Below are positions 18,547-27,486 of a DNA stretch of 64,000 bases, piece after piece. Under the pieces are notes generated by a model. That model was not told the DNA's origin, ran no database searches, and saw only the letters and a program-made list of their open reading frames with translations. Position 1 is the first letter of the stretch. Each line of letters starts with the position of its first letter. A program made the position numbers and the translations under genes. Origin of the DNA: Ensifer adhaerens (GTDB lineage: Bacteria > Pseudomonadota > Alphaproteobacteria > Rhizobiales > Rhizobiaceae); assembly GCA_900215285.1 (NCBI GenBank), contig OCMG01000004.1, positions 3,270,001 to 3,334,000 on the forward strand. The letters run 5' to 3'.

Positions 18547-18804
18547 ATGGAACAAAGCCTTTCCGAACTTGACGACATGATCGTCCACGAAAAAATGCAG
18601 GCAGCGCTCGAGTATCAGAACGAGGCCTGGGCCGACGGCATGGCGGATGGTATCGAGCCTGAGATCATTGCCGATGCCGCAATAGCGCTGGCCATGCGCG
18701 AAACGATACGGCTTCTGGGTGAAAGCGGCGCCGAAGCCATGCTGGAGAATTTGCGCGAGCGCATGCTCGCCGGCGAGTTCTCGCCCGAGCGCACGCTGCA
18801 ATAG
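18547..18804 (+). CDS. 85-residue soluble protein, unknown function
   Basis: An acidic, mostly helical protein (MEQSLSELDDMIVHEKMQAA ... EPEIIADAAIALAMRETIRLL), without signal peptide or membrane segment. It starts at 18547, about 100 bases after the TIGR02301 stop; that gap holds a plausible promoter. Codon use is typical of the window, with strong GC bias at third positions, which supports it. No family recognised. Confidence 0.7.
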   Translation: MEQSLSELDDMIVHEKMQAALEYQNEAWADGMADGIEPEIIADAAIALAMRETIRLLGESGAEAMLENLRERMLAGEFSPERTLQ

Positions 18805-18877
18805 CGCCGCCGCAATCCCGCGATACCATTCAAGGCCTCACGCTCCCATGAGGCCAAGCATCAGATAGGACATTCCC

Positions 18878-19594
18878 ATGCAGATCGCAGCCGGTCGCAC
18901 ACGACGTTCCCGTTTCCTCAAGTCTTCCCTTGCCGCAGCTCTCGTGCCGGCATGGCTGGCGCTGGGCGCGCCGGCCTATGCACTGAGCGACCTGCAGCCC
19001 GCCACCCCGCCGGCCGCCGACGCACCGACAGCGACCGCGCCCGCAGCGACGGCCCCCGCCGCGACGGATACCAAGCCGGCAGCTACAAGTGCCGCTCCCT
19101 CAGCCGGCGCAGACCAGACCAAGGTCAAGGGCCCGGTCGAGGTTTCCTTCGACATCACCAAGGCGCCCGCCGCCGTTCAGAAGACACGCCAGGAGATCAT
19201 CGACGCCGCCACGGCCGGCGACGTGAAGAAGATTGCCGCGCTGCTGAAGGCAAACCAGACCGATCTCGGCCCGGACAACGCCAATGCCGACCCCGAATCG
19301 GCCCTGAAGGACATGTCCGGCGACGGTGACGGGCTGGAGGTTCTGTCCATCATGCTTGATGTTCTGTCGACCGGCTATGCGCATGTGGGCGCCGGCACCG
19401 CAAATGACATGTATGTCTGGCCCTACTTCACGCAGAAGGACGTAAAGACCCTCACGCCGGCTGAAAAGGTCGACCTGATGCGTCTCGTCACGGCCGGCGA
19501 CTTTGCCGACATGCAGGAATATGGCAGCTACAATTTCTACCGCGTCGGCATCGCTGCCGACGGCAAGTGGAAGCAGTTCACCTCGGGCAATTGA
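18878..19594 (+). CDS. Secreted protein of 238 residues, unknown function
   Basis: Signal peptide at residues about 1-36 (basic RTRRSRFLKSSLAAALVPAW, ending near PAYA). A low-complexity Ala/Pro/Thr linker follows (about 40-75), then a folded domain of about 150 residues containing IIDAATAGDVKKIAALLKAN and WPYFTQKDVKTLTPAEKVDL. The domain resembles conserved hypothetical periplasmic proteins of rhizobia; I cannot name a Pfam family. Its stop is only two bases before the ygfZ start, suggesting co-transcription. Confidence 0.75.
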   Translation: MQIAAGRTRRSRFLKSSLAAALVPAWLALGAPAYALSDLQPATPPAADAPTATAPAATAPAATDTKPAATSAAPSAGADQTKVKGPVEVSFDITKAPAAVQKTRQEIIDAATAGDVKKIAALLKANQTDLGPDNANADPESALKDMSGDGDGLEVLSIMLDVLSTGYAHVGAGTANDMYVWPYFTQKDVKTLTPAEKVDLMRLVTAGDFADMQEYGSYNFYRVGIAADGKWKQFTSGN

Positions 19595-19596
19595 TC

Positions 19597-20427
19597 ATGG
19601 CCCGCGCTTTCCTTGCGACGAGGGGCTGGTTTACGGTCTCGGGACCGGATGCATCCGACTTGCTGCAAGGACTGATTACCACCGATATCGATAGCCTGGA
19701 ACCGGGCGCCGCGGCGCCCGGAGCGCTGTTGACGCCGCAAGGCAAGATCATGTTCTTCTTCATGATTTCACGCACCAATGATGGCTTCCTCATCGAAACG
19801 GAAGCCGAGATGGTGGAAGCGCTCGTCAAGCGGCTGACCATGTACAAGCTGCGCGCCAAGGTCGAGATCGCCAGGACCGAAGCGGCAGGCGCCACCGTCA
19901 TCTGGGACGAGGAGCCGGCTCAGGGGGCAGCGAAGGACATCCGCTTTGCAAAGGCAGGCGTGGACCTCTATCGCCTCCCCGGCGGCCAGGGGTCCGTCGA
20001 AGCCTATGACACGCTGCGGGCGGAACTCGGCATTCCCGAGGCCGGCGCGGATTTCGCGCTGCAGGATGCCTTCCCGCACGACATCCTTCTCGACAGATCC
20101 GGCGGCCTTTCCTTCAAGAAGGGCTGCTATGTCGGCCAGGAAGTGGTGTCACGCATGCAGCACCGCTCGACCGCGCGAAGACGGCTGGCCACGGTCTCTG
20201 CCGATGCCGCACTTCCGGAAACGGGCACGGAAATTCGCGCTGGCGGCAAGGTGATCGGCGTGCTGGGCACTGTCGCTGGTCGTGTCGGCCTCGCCGTCAT
20301 TCGGATCGACCGCGCCGGGGCGGCGCTTGCCTCCGGCACGCCTGTCCTTGCCGGCGAGACGCCCGTCATGGTCACGCTTCCCGTCTGGTCCGGCCTCGAA
20401 TTTCCGACCGCCGAGAGCGAGGATTGA
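19597..20427 (+). CDS. ygfZ: YgfZ/GcvT-like tetrahydrofolate-binding protein for Fe-S cluster proteins
   Basis: A 276-residue protein starting at the ATG at 19597 (MARAFLATRGWFTVSGPDAS). The family signature KGCYVGQEVVSRMQHR holds the conserved Cys. YgfZ binds folate and assists synthesis or repair of certain Fe-S enzymes such as MiaB. The N-terminal GPDASDLLQGLITTDI stretch also matches GcvT-related folate proteins. It sits in a row of closely spaced plus-strand genes: secreted protein, ygfZ, HD hydrolase, Tyr phosphatase, with gaps of 2, 3 and 10 bases. Confidence 0.92.
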   Translation: MARAFLATRGWFTVSGPDASDLLQGLITTDIDSLEPGAAAPGALLTPQGKIMFFFMISRTNDGFLIETEAEMVEALVKRLTMYKLRAKVEIARTEAAGATVIWDEEPAQGAAKDIRFAKAGVDLYRLPGGQGSVEAYDTLRAELGIPEAGADFALQDAFPHDILLDRSGGLSFKKGCYVGQEVVSRMQHRSTARRRLATVSADAALPETGTEIRAGGKVIGVLGTVAGRVGLAVIRIDRAGAALASGTPVLAGETPVMVTLPVWSGLEFPTAESED

Positions 20428-20430
20428 GCC

Positions 20431-21036
20431 TTGGCGGCAGAGAAGGACTTTCGCGCCTGGCAGCGCATGCTTTCGGGTCGCAGACTGGACCTGCTGGATC
20501 CCTCGCCGCTGGACGTCGAACTTGTCGACATCGCGCACGGGCTTGCCCGCATGGCGCGCTGGAACGGGCAGACGCGCGGCGCGCATGCCTTCTCCGTGGC
20601 GCAGCACTCCCTTTGTGTCGAGGCCATTTTTCATCGGCAGAACAAATCGGCCAGCGCCGATGAACTTCTGACGGCATTGCTGCACGATGCGCCCGAATAT
20701 GTGATCGGCGATATGATCTCGCCGTTCAAGGCCGTGGTCGGCGGCGGGTACAAGACGGTGGAGAAGCGGCTGGAAGGCGCCATCCACATAGCCTTCGGCC
20801 TGCCGGCGGAGACCGCGCGACCGTTGAAGGCCGCCATCAAGAAGGCGGATACGGTATCTGCCTATTTCGAGGCGACAGTCCTTGCCGGCTTTACGGCCGA
20901 AGAGGCACGCAAGTTTTTCGGCCAGCCGCGCGACATTACGGCCGACATGCTCATCCTCGACCCGCTCCCGGCTACGGATGCCCAGGCGCTGTTTGCCGCG
21001 CGCTTCGAAGCGATCTGCGCCATGCGCGGCAAGTGA
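20431..21036 (+). CDS. HD-domain hydrolase (YfbR-like)
   Basis: A 201-residue HD-superfamily phosphohydrolase. Metal ligands are seen in VAQHSLCVE and LLHDAPEYVIGDM. The family includes 5'-deoxynucleotidases of the YfbR type; the opening FRAWQRMLSGRRLDLLDPSP is a common form in alphaproteobacteria. The start is TTG at 20431, three bases after the ygfZ stop; no ATG is available before the conserved region. Translation is probably coupled to ygfZ. Substrate not proven. Confidence 0.87.
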   Translation: MAAEKDFRAWQRMLSGRRLDLLDPSPLDVELVDIAHGLARMARWNGQTRGAHAFSVAQHSLCVEAIFHRQNKSASADELLTALLHDAPEYVIGDMISPFKAVVGGGYKTVEKRLEGAIHIAFGLPAETARPLKAAIKKADTVSAYFEATVLAGFTAEEARKFFGQPRDITADMLILDPLPATDAQALFAARFEAICAMRGK

Positions 21037-21046
21037 GGCAGGTCTT

Positions 21047-21562
21047 ATGCCGGTGATCGCCGTTTCCCCCCTCTCCCGAATTGCCGAAGTCGCGGTCAAG
21101 ATGAAGGCGCGGGAAATGATCTCGCTTCTCGCCGAGAACCAGCATTTTCATCGCCCCGGTGTCATCGACGCGAGCCGTCACCTGAAACTCGGTGTCAACG
21201 ATGTGGCCAACCCTGCACGCGGACTGGTGCACCCGCAGGAAGAGCATGTGGCCGCCATCATTGATTTCGCGCGCGGCTGGGATCGGTCTGCACCTTTGCT
21301 GGTCCATTGCTGGTATGGCGTCTCGCGTTCTCCGGCGGCCGCGATGATTGCGGCACTCTCAACCCGTCCGGACCTTGATGACGCCGCGCTTGCCCGTGAC
21401 CTGCGGGCAGCATCGCCGCAGGCCACGCCGAATACGCGGCTGATCGAGATCGCCGACGGGCTTCTCGGCCGCGAGGGGCGGTTGATCGCGGCGGTGCGAG
21501 CGATTGGGCGCGGGGCGGAATTTGTCGGCGAGAAACCGTTCGTGCTGAGCTTCGGGGAATAG
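21047..21562 (+). CDS. Tyrosine/dual-specificity phosphatase-like protein
   Basis: A 171-residue protein starting at the ATG at 21047, ten bases after the HD hydrolase stop. It contains the cysteine-phosphatase loop HCWYGVSRSP with Cys 88 and Arg 94 (C-X5-R). An upstream general-acid candidate Asp lies in LGVNDVANP (Asp 52). This matches the protein tyrosine phosphatase-like families common in rhizobia. Whether it acts on proteins or on small phosphates cannot be told. It is the last gene of the plus-strand run; another in-frame ATG upstream at 20882 lies inside the HD gene and is rejected. Confidence 0.82.
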   Translation: MPVIAVSPLSRIAEVAVKMKAREMISLLAENQHFHRPGVIDASRHLKLGVNDVANPARGLVHPQEEHVAAIIDFARGWDRSAPLLVHCWYGVSRSPAAAMIAALSTRPDLDDAALARDLRAASPQATPNTRLIEIADGLLGREGRLIAAVRAIGRGAEFVGEKPFVLSFGE

Positions 21563-21791
21563 CGATCACGGCAGATTGTCGAGATGGGGCCCAGGGCTCA
21601 TGCGTTCTCAGAGGATGCGCAAGCCGCGGATATCGACGATCTCCGCATCCGCATCCGGGTTAAGCGGGCGAATTCAACCGTCAGCGATACATTGATCGTC
21701 GGCCTGGCGGGACCTCGAACGGTTGGCGTAGGGAACTTGACACCCACTGCCGGAAATTGCCCCTCATCGTACGCCACGCGCCGATACGCGA

Positions 21792-21823
21792 AAGGCCGGT
21801 CGCCCTTTCGGGTGACCGGCCTT
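21792..21823 (-). terminator. Strong hairpin terminator after the 62-residue protein gene
   Basis: Stem AAGGCCGGTCGCCC against GGGTGACCGGCCTT with a TTTC loop and one mismatch. It starts about 30 bases after the minus-strand stop at 21852. On the minus strand it is followed by a short T-run. It could also end plus-strand transcription arriving from the phosphatase gene. Confidence 0.65.
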
Positions 21824-21851
21824 GCGTGACGTTAACCTGATTTCCCTCCGC

Positions 21852-22040
21852 TTACATGTAAGCGGGCGGGCTCTTTTCGATATGGCGGCGGATCGCCCGG
21901 CGTGCCTCTTCGGCGTCGCGATAACGGGCCCCGTCCAGATCGATGACCGGGAATTTGACGGCGATGAACTTCATCGCGTCACCATCGGGAATCACGATCC
22001 CCACCGGAATACCGGCGTGCTCAATGACCTGCTTGTTCAT
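21852..22040 (-). CDS. 62-residue protein, unknown function
   Basis: MNKQVIEHAGIPVGIVIPDG followed by DAMKFIAVKFPVIDLDG and a helical, basic tail (YRDAEEARRAIRRHIEKSPP). The start at 22038-22040 follows GGGAGAATACCT. It looks like a small alpha/beta protein: two strands, then a helix. It has its own strong terminator and a long leader with a good sigma-70-like promoter at 22325-22353. No family recognised. It is probably real given the flanking signals. Confidence 0.65.
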   Translation of the reverse strand: MNKQVIEHAGIPVGIVIPDGDAMKFIAVKFPVIDLDGARYRDAEEARRAIRRHIEKSPPAYM

Positions 22041-22121
22041 AGGTATTCTCCCGCAGCAGAGCTGCTTGATCTCAAGACATCATTTGCGAATTGAATTGCT
22101 GACGATCCGGGCGAACCCGGG

Positions 22122-22232
22122 TCACATTCGGCAAAGCTGGCTGCAAAGCTGGCAACACTTCACGCCAGAGATCATCGTCACGCGGGATACACGCCAGGAG
22201 AGAACATTACGAACGTTGTTGTCGAACACCAT
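22122..22232 (-). CDS. Possible 36-residue upstream ORF in the leader of the 62-residue protein gene
   Basis: ATG at 22230-22232 with a GGAGG site five bases upstream (22238-22242), stop TGA at 22122-22124. The product starts MVFDNNVRNVLSWRVSRVTM and ends with a Cys-rich KCCQLCSQLCRM. It lies between a plausible promoter and the 62-residue gene. A tandem repeat (GCAAAGCTGG twice near 22130-22150) underlies the CQLC repeats. Could be a leader peptide or chance. Confidence 0.3.
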   Translation of the reverse strand: MVFDNNVRNVLSWRVSRVTMISGVKCCQLCSQLCRM

Positions 22233-22324
22233 ACATTCCTCCGAACGGCTTGACCGGCCCCTCAAGGACACAGCCCGCAAACCACTCAAGCGCCCCTTCG
22301 AGCCGCTCCGATTTGCGTGGGCAA

Positions 22325-22353
22325 AAGGTAGGAGTCGCCCCCGGTTTCGTCAA
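22325..22353 (-). promoter_or_regulatory. Sigma-70-type promoter for the 62-residue protein transcript
   Basis: On the minus strand, TTGACG (22348-22353), a 17-base spacer and TACCTT (22325-22330). This is the rhizobial housekeeping pattern and implies a leader of about 275 bases before the ATG at 22040. Confidence 0.5.
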
Positions 22354-22564
22354 CGGGTCCAACATGAAATTTAGAATAAAATTTTTTTAATCTAGGATTA
22401 CTATAGATTCAGCGAAAAATCCGTTCTTCATGCCATAATTGAGGAAATCTGAATCTCCAAAATGCCATACTTCTTTATTGCGGCGCACACAGGTGAGGCG
22501 CCTCTTATTGCAGGCGCGAGCAGTTTCGGTCTCCTTGCAGGCACCCGATATCCGACGCCCTTGC
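22354..22564. other. AT-rich intergenic stretch between divergent-looking regions
   Basis: Contains a markedly AT-rich tract around 22366-22440 (AAATTTAGAATAAAATTTTT and following), unlike the surrounding high-GC DNA. It lies upstream of the promoter at 22325-22353 and downstream of the MOSC gene stop. I see no supported gene here. The tract may act as an UP-element or a binding region for nucleoid proteins. Confidence 0.4.
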
Positions 22565-23407
22565 CTATCGCGCCTTGAAGGGCCACGGCTCCGGGCGGCG
22601 ACCGACCATCGTCACGCTGTCCCCGATACGGATTTCAACCTGTCCGCGAGGCACCGCGTTCCAACCGAAGATTGGTCCCGGCACCCGCCGATCAATGGAA
22701 AAATGCAGATGGCGGACGGCGGGCAGCGGGTCGCCCTTGCCCTTCTCGCCCGTCATCTGGTCCTGCGTCGTGATCACGCAGCGCTCGCAGGGCTTGACGA
22801 GATCGAGCCGCACGCCGCCAATCTCGATCGCCGCCCAGCTGTCCTCCACCCACGCTTCATCGCAGTCGATGACGACGTTGGGGCGAAATCTGTCCATGCC
22901 GACAGTCTGTTGGCCCTGTTCGCTCAGATAGCGATTCAACGCCGCCAGCGAGCCGGTGGTCGTGACAAGAATCGGATAGCCATCGGCGAATCCCATCGGC
23001 ACGCCGTCGCCCGCCCAGTCCGAGCTGGCGGTGCGCTCCGTGGCGGCATCGGCGAAGACGAGCTTCGCCTCGCGGCCGATCCAGCGCGAGAGGGTGTCGT
23101 TGACGCTATCTGAGGCCACGGCCGCATCGACGATGGAACGCCAGACGGCGACCTTCATGCGCGGCCCCGAGGGTATGGCCACCATGAGCTCCTCGTCTCC
23201 CTTGCGCAGCAGCAGATAACCGGCCTGCGGAAGTGCATCGATCAGGGCCAGACTCGCACATTCGCGCTGCGTGATGAACTGTCCGTCCGGATCCACCACC
23301 ATGAAGCGGCGATCCCCCAGCAAGCCCGACGGCGTGATGATCGTGCGCCCCACGGGAATGCCGCGCATGCTCTTGACCGGATAGATATGCAGGCTCTCGA
23401 TATGCAT
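22565..23407 (-). CDS. MOSC-domain protein (YcbX-like, molybdenum cofactor sulfurase C-terminal type)
   Basis: A 280-residue protein with an N-terminal MOSC beta-barrel (MHIESLHIYPVKSMRGIPVG and GLLGDRRFMVVDPDG) and a C-terminal MOSC domain with the conserved PCERCVITT Cys motif. Such proteins carry sulfur or bind molybdenum cofactor and include YcbX, which reduces N-hydroxylated bases. The ATG shares one base with the stop of the HD gene upstream (TGATG), so the two are coupled. No molybdoenzyme gene lies nearby. Confidence 0.88.
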   Translation of the reverse strand: MHIESLHIYPVKSMRGIPVGRTIITPSGLLGDRRFMVVDPDGQFITQRECASLALIDALPQAGYLLLRKGDEELMVAIPSGPRMKVAVWRSIVDAAVASDSVNDTLSRWIGREAKLVFADAATERTASSDWAGDGVPMGFADGYPILVTTTGSLAALNRYLSEQGQQTVGMDRFRPNVVIDCDEAWVEDSWAAIEIGGVRLDLVKPCERCVITTQDQMTGEKGKGDPLPAVRHLHFSIDRRVPGPIFGWNAVPRGQVEIRIGDSVTMVGRRPEPWPFKAR

Positions 23408-24057
23408 CAGGCGATCTCCCCCAGGAAGTCATTGTAGAAGGCGACAAGGCGGTCGTGGCGCTCGGCGGCCAAGCGACGGCCGGTTGCCGTCTGGAAGCCG
23501 TCGGCAAGCTTGAAGAGCTTGACCGGAAAATGGTCGATGGCAAAACGCTTGTCGTCGAGATCGCGCTTTTGGGCGCGCGGATCGGCAACGTCATGCAAGC
23601 CGGAATTCATGCGCCCGCCAATATAGAAGCAGCGCGCCACCCCGATCGCACCGATCGCATCCAGCCGGTCTGCGTCCTGAAGGATCTTCGCCTCGATCGT
23701 TTCCGGAGTGATGCCGGCGGAGAAGGAATGGGTCAGGATGGCGTGCGCCACGGCCTTTATGTCTCCGGCCCGCCAGCCCAGGCCTTCAAGAATGCCGGAG
23801 GCCTTTTCCGCGGCGAGCCGCGATGCGTGGGTGCGCAGCGGCGAGTTCTTTTCGACCGACACGCAATCATGCAGCAGCACGGCAGCAGCCAGAACCGCGC
23901 CTTCGCCCCCTTCTTGGGCATGAATGCGCATGGCATTGCGGAAGACGCGCAGGATGTGGGCAATGTCATGCGAGCCGTCGTCGGATTCGCAAGCATAGGG
24001 AATCAGTTGGCCTGCAAGGCTCTCATGCGGCTTGAAGGCATCGGCAAGGCTGGACAT
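23407..24057 (-). CDS. HD-domain phosphohydrolase (YedJ-like)
   Basis: A 216-residue HD-superfamily protein. Metal ligands: GSHDIAHILRV (His and Asp), VLLHDCVSVEK (the HD pair) and LQDADRLDAIGAIGVAR (second Asp). This matches the YedJ/YpgQ type of small nucleotide phosphohydrolases. Start at the ATG at 24055-24057. It is coupled to the MOSC gene by a one-base overlap and follows the DUF2339 gene by 18 bases, so the three may be one transcript. Confidence 0.87.
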   Translation of the reverse strand: MSSLADAFKPHESLAGQLIPYACESDDGSHDIAHILRVFRNAMRIHAQEGGEGAVLAAAVLLHDCVSVEKNSPLRTHASRLAAEKASGILEGLGWRAGDIKAVAHAILTHSFSAGITPETIEAKILQDADRLDAIGAIGVARCFYIGGRMNSGLHDVADPRAQKRDLDDKRFAIDHFPVKLFKLADGFQTATGRRLAAERHDRLVAFYNDFLGEIA

Positions 24058-24075
24058 GGTCTCTCCTGAGGTATG

Positions 24076-26934
24076 TCAGGCAGAGGTATCGCCCGACGCC
24101 TCCCCTGACAACCCGTTTTCGGGAGCCACTTTCTGCCCGCTTTCCGGCGCGGTTTCAGCTACCGGGCTTTCGATCGTTCGCAGGACCCTCTGATAGAATA
24201 GCCCGATGCCGATCAGTACTGCGCCAAGGCCGATGAAGGAGGCGGCGCGGAAGATCCCTTCCAGGTTCGACATATCGATGAGGAAGACCTTGAGCACCGA
24301 GGCGAAGACGAGAATGGCAGAGGCAAGACGCAGGCTCTTCGCCTTGAAACGCGACCCGGCCACCAGCAACCCGACACCGAGCACCAGCCAGACGACGGAA
24401 TAGGCATACATTTCGGCCTGGTCGAAGCCCTTCCAGTCGGCAAGCCCTGGCCCCTGCCAGAAGCGGCGGACGCTCAGCGTTACCCAGGCGAAGGCCATGA
24501 CCGCGCCCCCGGCGGCGAGCCCGTAGACATAGGGCACCGGCCGCTTGCCTCGCGCGTAATAAGCCAGCCCGAAATAGCCGAGCGCCGGCAGGAGATAACC
24601 GAGCAGCAACAGGTTGAAGAAGGGCAAGTCGCCCGTGAGTTCGCCTGTGAAATACGGGTTGAGCGTCATCAGATGCGCAAAGAGGGCCGAAAGCAACGAG
24701 ATCGTTCCGACAATCATGGAGCCCCAGCGAAAGACCGGCGACGGGCTCTTCATGTCGAGCGTCATCAGCACCGCCGAACCACCCACGGCGATCAGCGTGT
24801 AGATCGACTGTTCGCCGAGGGTCGGATCATTGCCGGCAAGCGAGCCGCCGTTCAGTGCATGGCGCGTCAGGATCGCCACCGTCATCAGGCCCAGCAAGCT
24901 CGCCAGCGCCTGCAGGAAATTACGCGCCCTGATCGAGGGGCCGTCCTTGATCACATAGGCGCCAAGACCGGCGAGAAGGGCCGGAATGCCGTAGCCTGGC
25001 AGCAACTGGTTGAAGAAGGGCGTCTTCGACAGCGTCATGTCGCCGACAAGGCTCGGCTGCCAGGCAATGCGGGCAAGAACCACAACGCCGGCGAGGCCCA
25101 TCATCCAGGTCAGCGCAGGCCATGGCTTGATCCTTGCGGCCATGAGATAGGCAAAGCCCGCCACGGCAACGAGGATCGTCGTGACGACGGAATGCGCCAG
25201 TGTGTGCAGCGCCAGCACGACGCCCATGAATGATCCGGTGACGAGGCCACCCATGACGGCTTCGCGCCAGCGCATCCCCTCCATGCGCTTTTCCACCCAG
25301 ACGGCGAGCGCGAGGAGGAGCACGGCATAGCCGATGCCGGTGCCGCCATGTTTCAGGTCAAGCGTGAAATTGCCGAATTCGAGGAAGCTCAGCATGGCCA
25401 GCGTCAACGGCACGATCCATATCAAGTAGGACCACAAGACGGCATAAGCCGGCGCATTGCGGCCATGACGGTGAAGCGCCAGAACGCCCAGCGCTGCGAA
25501 GGCAAGGCCCAGTCCCAGAAGCGGCCCGACGAGACTGTCGCCCAGGACCGCAACCGGCGGCATCTCGCCGCTTGCCAGCAAGCCGATGCCGCTGAAGGCG
25601 TCACCGGTTGCGGCATTGAGACTGCCGACGAGCGCCGCGACGAGCCCGCCGAGCGCGAAGAGCACGCCCGACGAGCGCCACGCGCCGCCCGCGGCTATGG
25701 CCACGCACAGCACGCCGAACTCGATCATTTCCGTCGTCGAGATTCCGTCCAGGCCGCCGAAGACCATCAGCCCTGCCCCTGCGCCAAGAGCCGCCAGAAC
25801 GCCCATGACACGCACCCAACGATGCGGCACGCGCGCAAGTGCCTGCCTGCGCCACAGACGGAACGTCGGGGGATTGGCGTCCGTCCCGCCTTCCGGATCG
25901 GCCATTGGCTGCAAGACAGGATCGGCCGGCTGTTCCGGCTCGCCATCGCCCGCCGGCCAGAGGAAGGTCATGCCCGCCATCATCGCGACAACGGAGAGAA
26001 CCATGGCCCAGACGCCGTAAAGCGGAACCGTCGCCATGAAGGCGACATACCAGACCAACATCCCGAAATTCGCCAGCGCCGCCACCGTATTCCAACGGCG
26101 GATACGCGCGGCGGCCGTCGTCGCGAACCAGGCGATTGTGAGATAGGCGAAGAGGCCCCAGATGTTCGGGTCGTCGGTGTGGATGAGCGCGGGTGTGACC
26201 AGCGCCGCCAGCAGGCCAAGGCCGGCAAGCGCCTGACCATGGGCGAGCGACAGCGCGACCGTGAGCAGCGCGACAAGGGAAAGCAGGACAAAAGCCGTGG
26301 TGGCGCCGAGGTAATCGTAAAAGCCGTAGGCAGTGTAGATAGCCCCGAAGAGTGTCACCGAACCGGCTGCCGTCAATGCGCCCGGAACCAGCGCATGTTT
26401 CAACGCCGGCAGGTCGAGCGGTCTCTGGCGGCGACGCACCCATTCGCCCAGCGCAAGCAGAACCAGGCCGAAGATGCTGGCCATGGCCAGGCGTACGGCG
26501 GGGCTCACCAGCCCCTGCTCTATGGAATATCTGACCATGAAAATGCCGCCCAGCGCCAGCGCCAGACCGCCGACCCACACCGGCCAGCGCGCACCGATCA
26601 TGCTTTCGAGGCTCTGCTGCGGCTTGGCTTGAACAGGCTCGGACGCGGCGGCGGCGGGCAGCATGTCCGTCGACACATGAACGGCCATCTCGACCGGTTC
26701 GCTCGGCTGCGGCATTTCGGTGGGTTCGACATCCACTGTTTGAGGCTCGCCCGCCATTTCGAACGTCTCGGCCTGTCGCCCCGTCTCAGTCGCGTCTGCG
26801 GCTGCTTCGACGGGCGCCCACGGCCGTGCCTCGAGTTCTTCTATCCGATTTTCCAGCCGGGAAATGCGGAATTCCGCCCGTCTCAAGAAAATGATGGCTA
26901 CAAGCGCGAAAACGAGCGCGATGACGTTGAACAT
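24076..26934 (-). CDS. DUF2339 giant membrane protein
   Basis: A 952-residue protein with a signal-anchor-like first helix (MFNVIALVFALVAIIFLRRA), a short coiled coil (RISRLENRIEELEAR), a linker of about 90 residues, then more than twenty hydrophobic segments to about residue 920 and a soluble acidic tail. The motif SMIGARWPVWVGGLALALGG marks the start of the DUF2339 membrane core. The function of this family is unknown; it appears in many proteobacteria as a very large inner-membrane protein. The gene is intact and of usual length. Confidence 0.9.
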   Translation of the reverse strand: MFNVIALVFALVAIIFLRRAEFRISRLENRIEELEARPWAPVEAAADATETGRQAETFEMAGEPQTVDVEPTEMPQPSEPVEMAVHVSTDMLPAAAASEPVQAKPQQSLESMIGARWPVWVGGLALALGGIFMVRYSIEQGLVSPAVRLAMASIFGLVLLALGEWVRRRQRPLDLPALKHALVPGALTAAGSVTLFGAIYTAYGFYDYLGATTAFVLLSLVALLTVALSLAHGQALAGLGLLAALVTPALIHTDDPNIWGLFAYLTIAWFATTAAARIRRWNTVAALANFGMLVWYVAFMATVPLYGVWAMVLSVVAMMAGMTFLWPAGDGEPEQPADPVLQPMADPEGGTDANPPTFRLWRRQALARVPHRWVRVMGVLAALGAGAGLMVFGGLDGISTTEMIEFGVLCVAIAAGGAWRSSGVLFALGGLVAALVGSLNAATGDAFSGIGLLASGEMPPVAVLGDSLVGPLLGLGLAFAALGVLALHRHGRNAPAYAVLWSYLIWIVPLTLAMLSFLEFGNFTLDLKHGGTGIGYAVLLLALAVWVEKRMEGMRWREAVMGGLVTGSFMGVVLALHTLAHSVVTTILVAVAGFAYLMAARIKPWPALTWMMGLAGVVVLARIAWQPSLVGDMTLSKTPFFNQLLPGYGIPALLAGLGAYVIKDGPSIRARNFLQALASLLGLMTVAILTRHALNGGSLAGNDPTLGEQSIYTLIAVGGSAVLMTLDMKSPSPVFRWGSMIVGTISLLSALFAHLMTLNPYFTGELTGDLPFFNLLLLGYLLPALGYFGLAYYARGKRPVPYVYGLAAGGAVMAFAWVTLSVRRFWQGPGLADWKGFDQAEMYAYSVVWLVLGVGLLVAGSRFKAKSLRLASAILVFASVLKVFLIDMSNLEGIFRAASFIGLGAVLIGIGLFYQRVLRTIESPVAETAPESGQKVAPENGLSGEASGDTSA

Positions 26935-26994
26935 GGGTATCCTCCGGACACGATGTCCGTTGCCGCCAACCGTTGCGGGTGACGTACCCTCTTC

Positions 26995-27486
26995 TTAGCG
27001 CATCATGTTCTCGATTGGAAAGATAGCGCAGGTCTCCGTCCCATGGGCCAGCAATTTGCCTTTGCTGTCACGCAGATAGCCTTCGGCGGTGGCCAGCGTC
27101 CGGCCACGATGGAGAATGCGCGCCTCGCAGACGACCTCGCCCATGCCGGCCATCAGCGGGCGCACGATGTTGACCTTGAATTCCGCCGTCGTATAGGCCT
27201 CGCCCGGCTGCATCATCGACATGACGACGCAGCCGAGCGCCGAATCGAGGATCGTTGCGGTCCAGCCGCCGTGAACGGCACCCATCGGGTTGAGGTGGTC
27301 GGCCGTCGGCTCGCCGCGAAACTCGACCCGCCCCTCCTCCACGCACGAGAGGCGGAAGTTGAGCACCCTGGCGATGGGGGCCGCCGGAAATTCGCCCGAT
27401 AGGATCTTCCGCAAGGTCTCGACGCCGCGCAATCTGGCGGCTTCTGCAAGGGGCAAGGGCGCGAAGGCGGGGCTGGTCTCCGTCAT
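26995..27486 (-). CDS. PaaI-type hotdog-fold thioesterase
   Basis: A 163-residue hotdog thioesterase from the ATG at 27484-27486. The PaaI-type signature is seen in [21 protein letters not shown], where the Asn/His-Gly region and the Asp are the catalytic elements, followed by [14 protein letters not shown]. It hydrolyses acyl- or aryl-CoA thioesters; substrate unknown. Its ATG overlaps the recO stop by four bases (ATGA), so it is co-translated after recO. Confidence 0.88.
   Translation of the reverse strand: MTETSPAFAPLPLAEAARLRGVETLRKILSGEFPAAPIARVLNFRLSCVEEGRVEFRGEPTADHLNPMGAVHGGWTATILDSALGCVVMSMMQPGEAYTTAEFKVNIVRPLMAGMGEVVCEARILHRGRTLATAEGYLRDSKGKLLAHGTETCAIFPIENMMR

Noticed and set aside
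21584..21829. Plus-strand ORF of 81 codons after the phosphatase gene
   Set aside because: No ribosome-binding site, poor codon use, and it runs into the terminator hairpin at 21792-21823.
25348..26982. Plus-strand ORF of 544 codons
   Set aside because: Antisense to the DUF2339 gene; Arg/His/Gln-rich composition typical of shadow frames.
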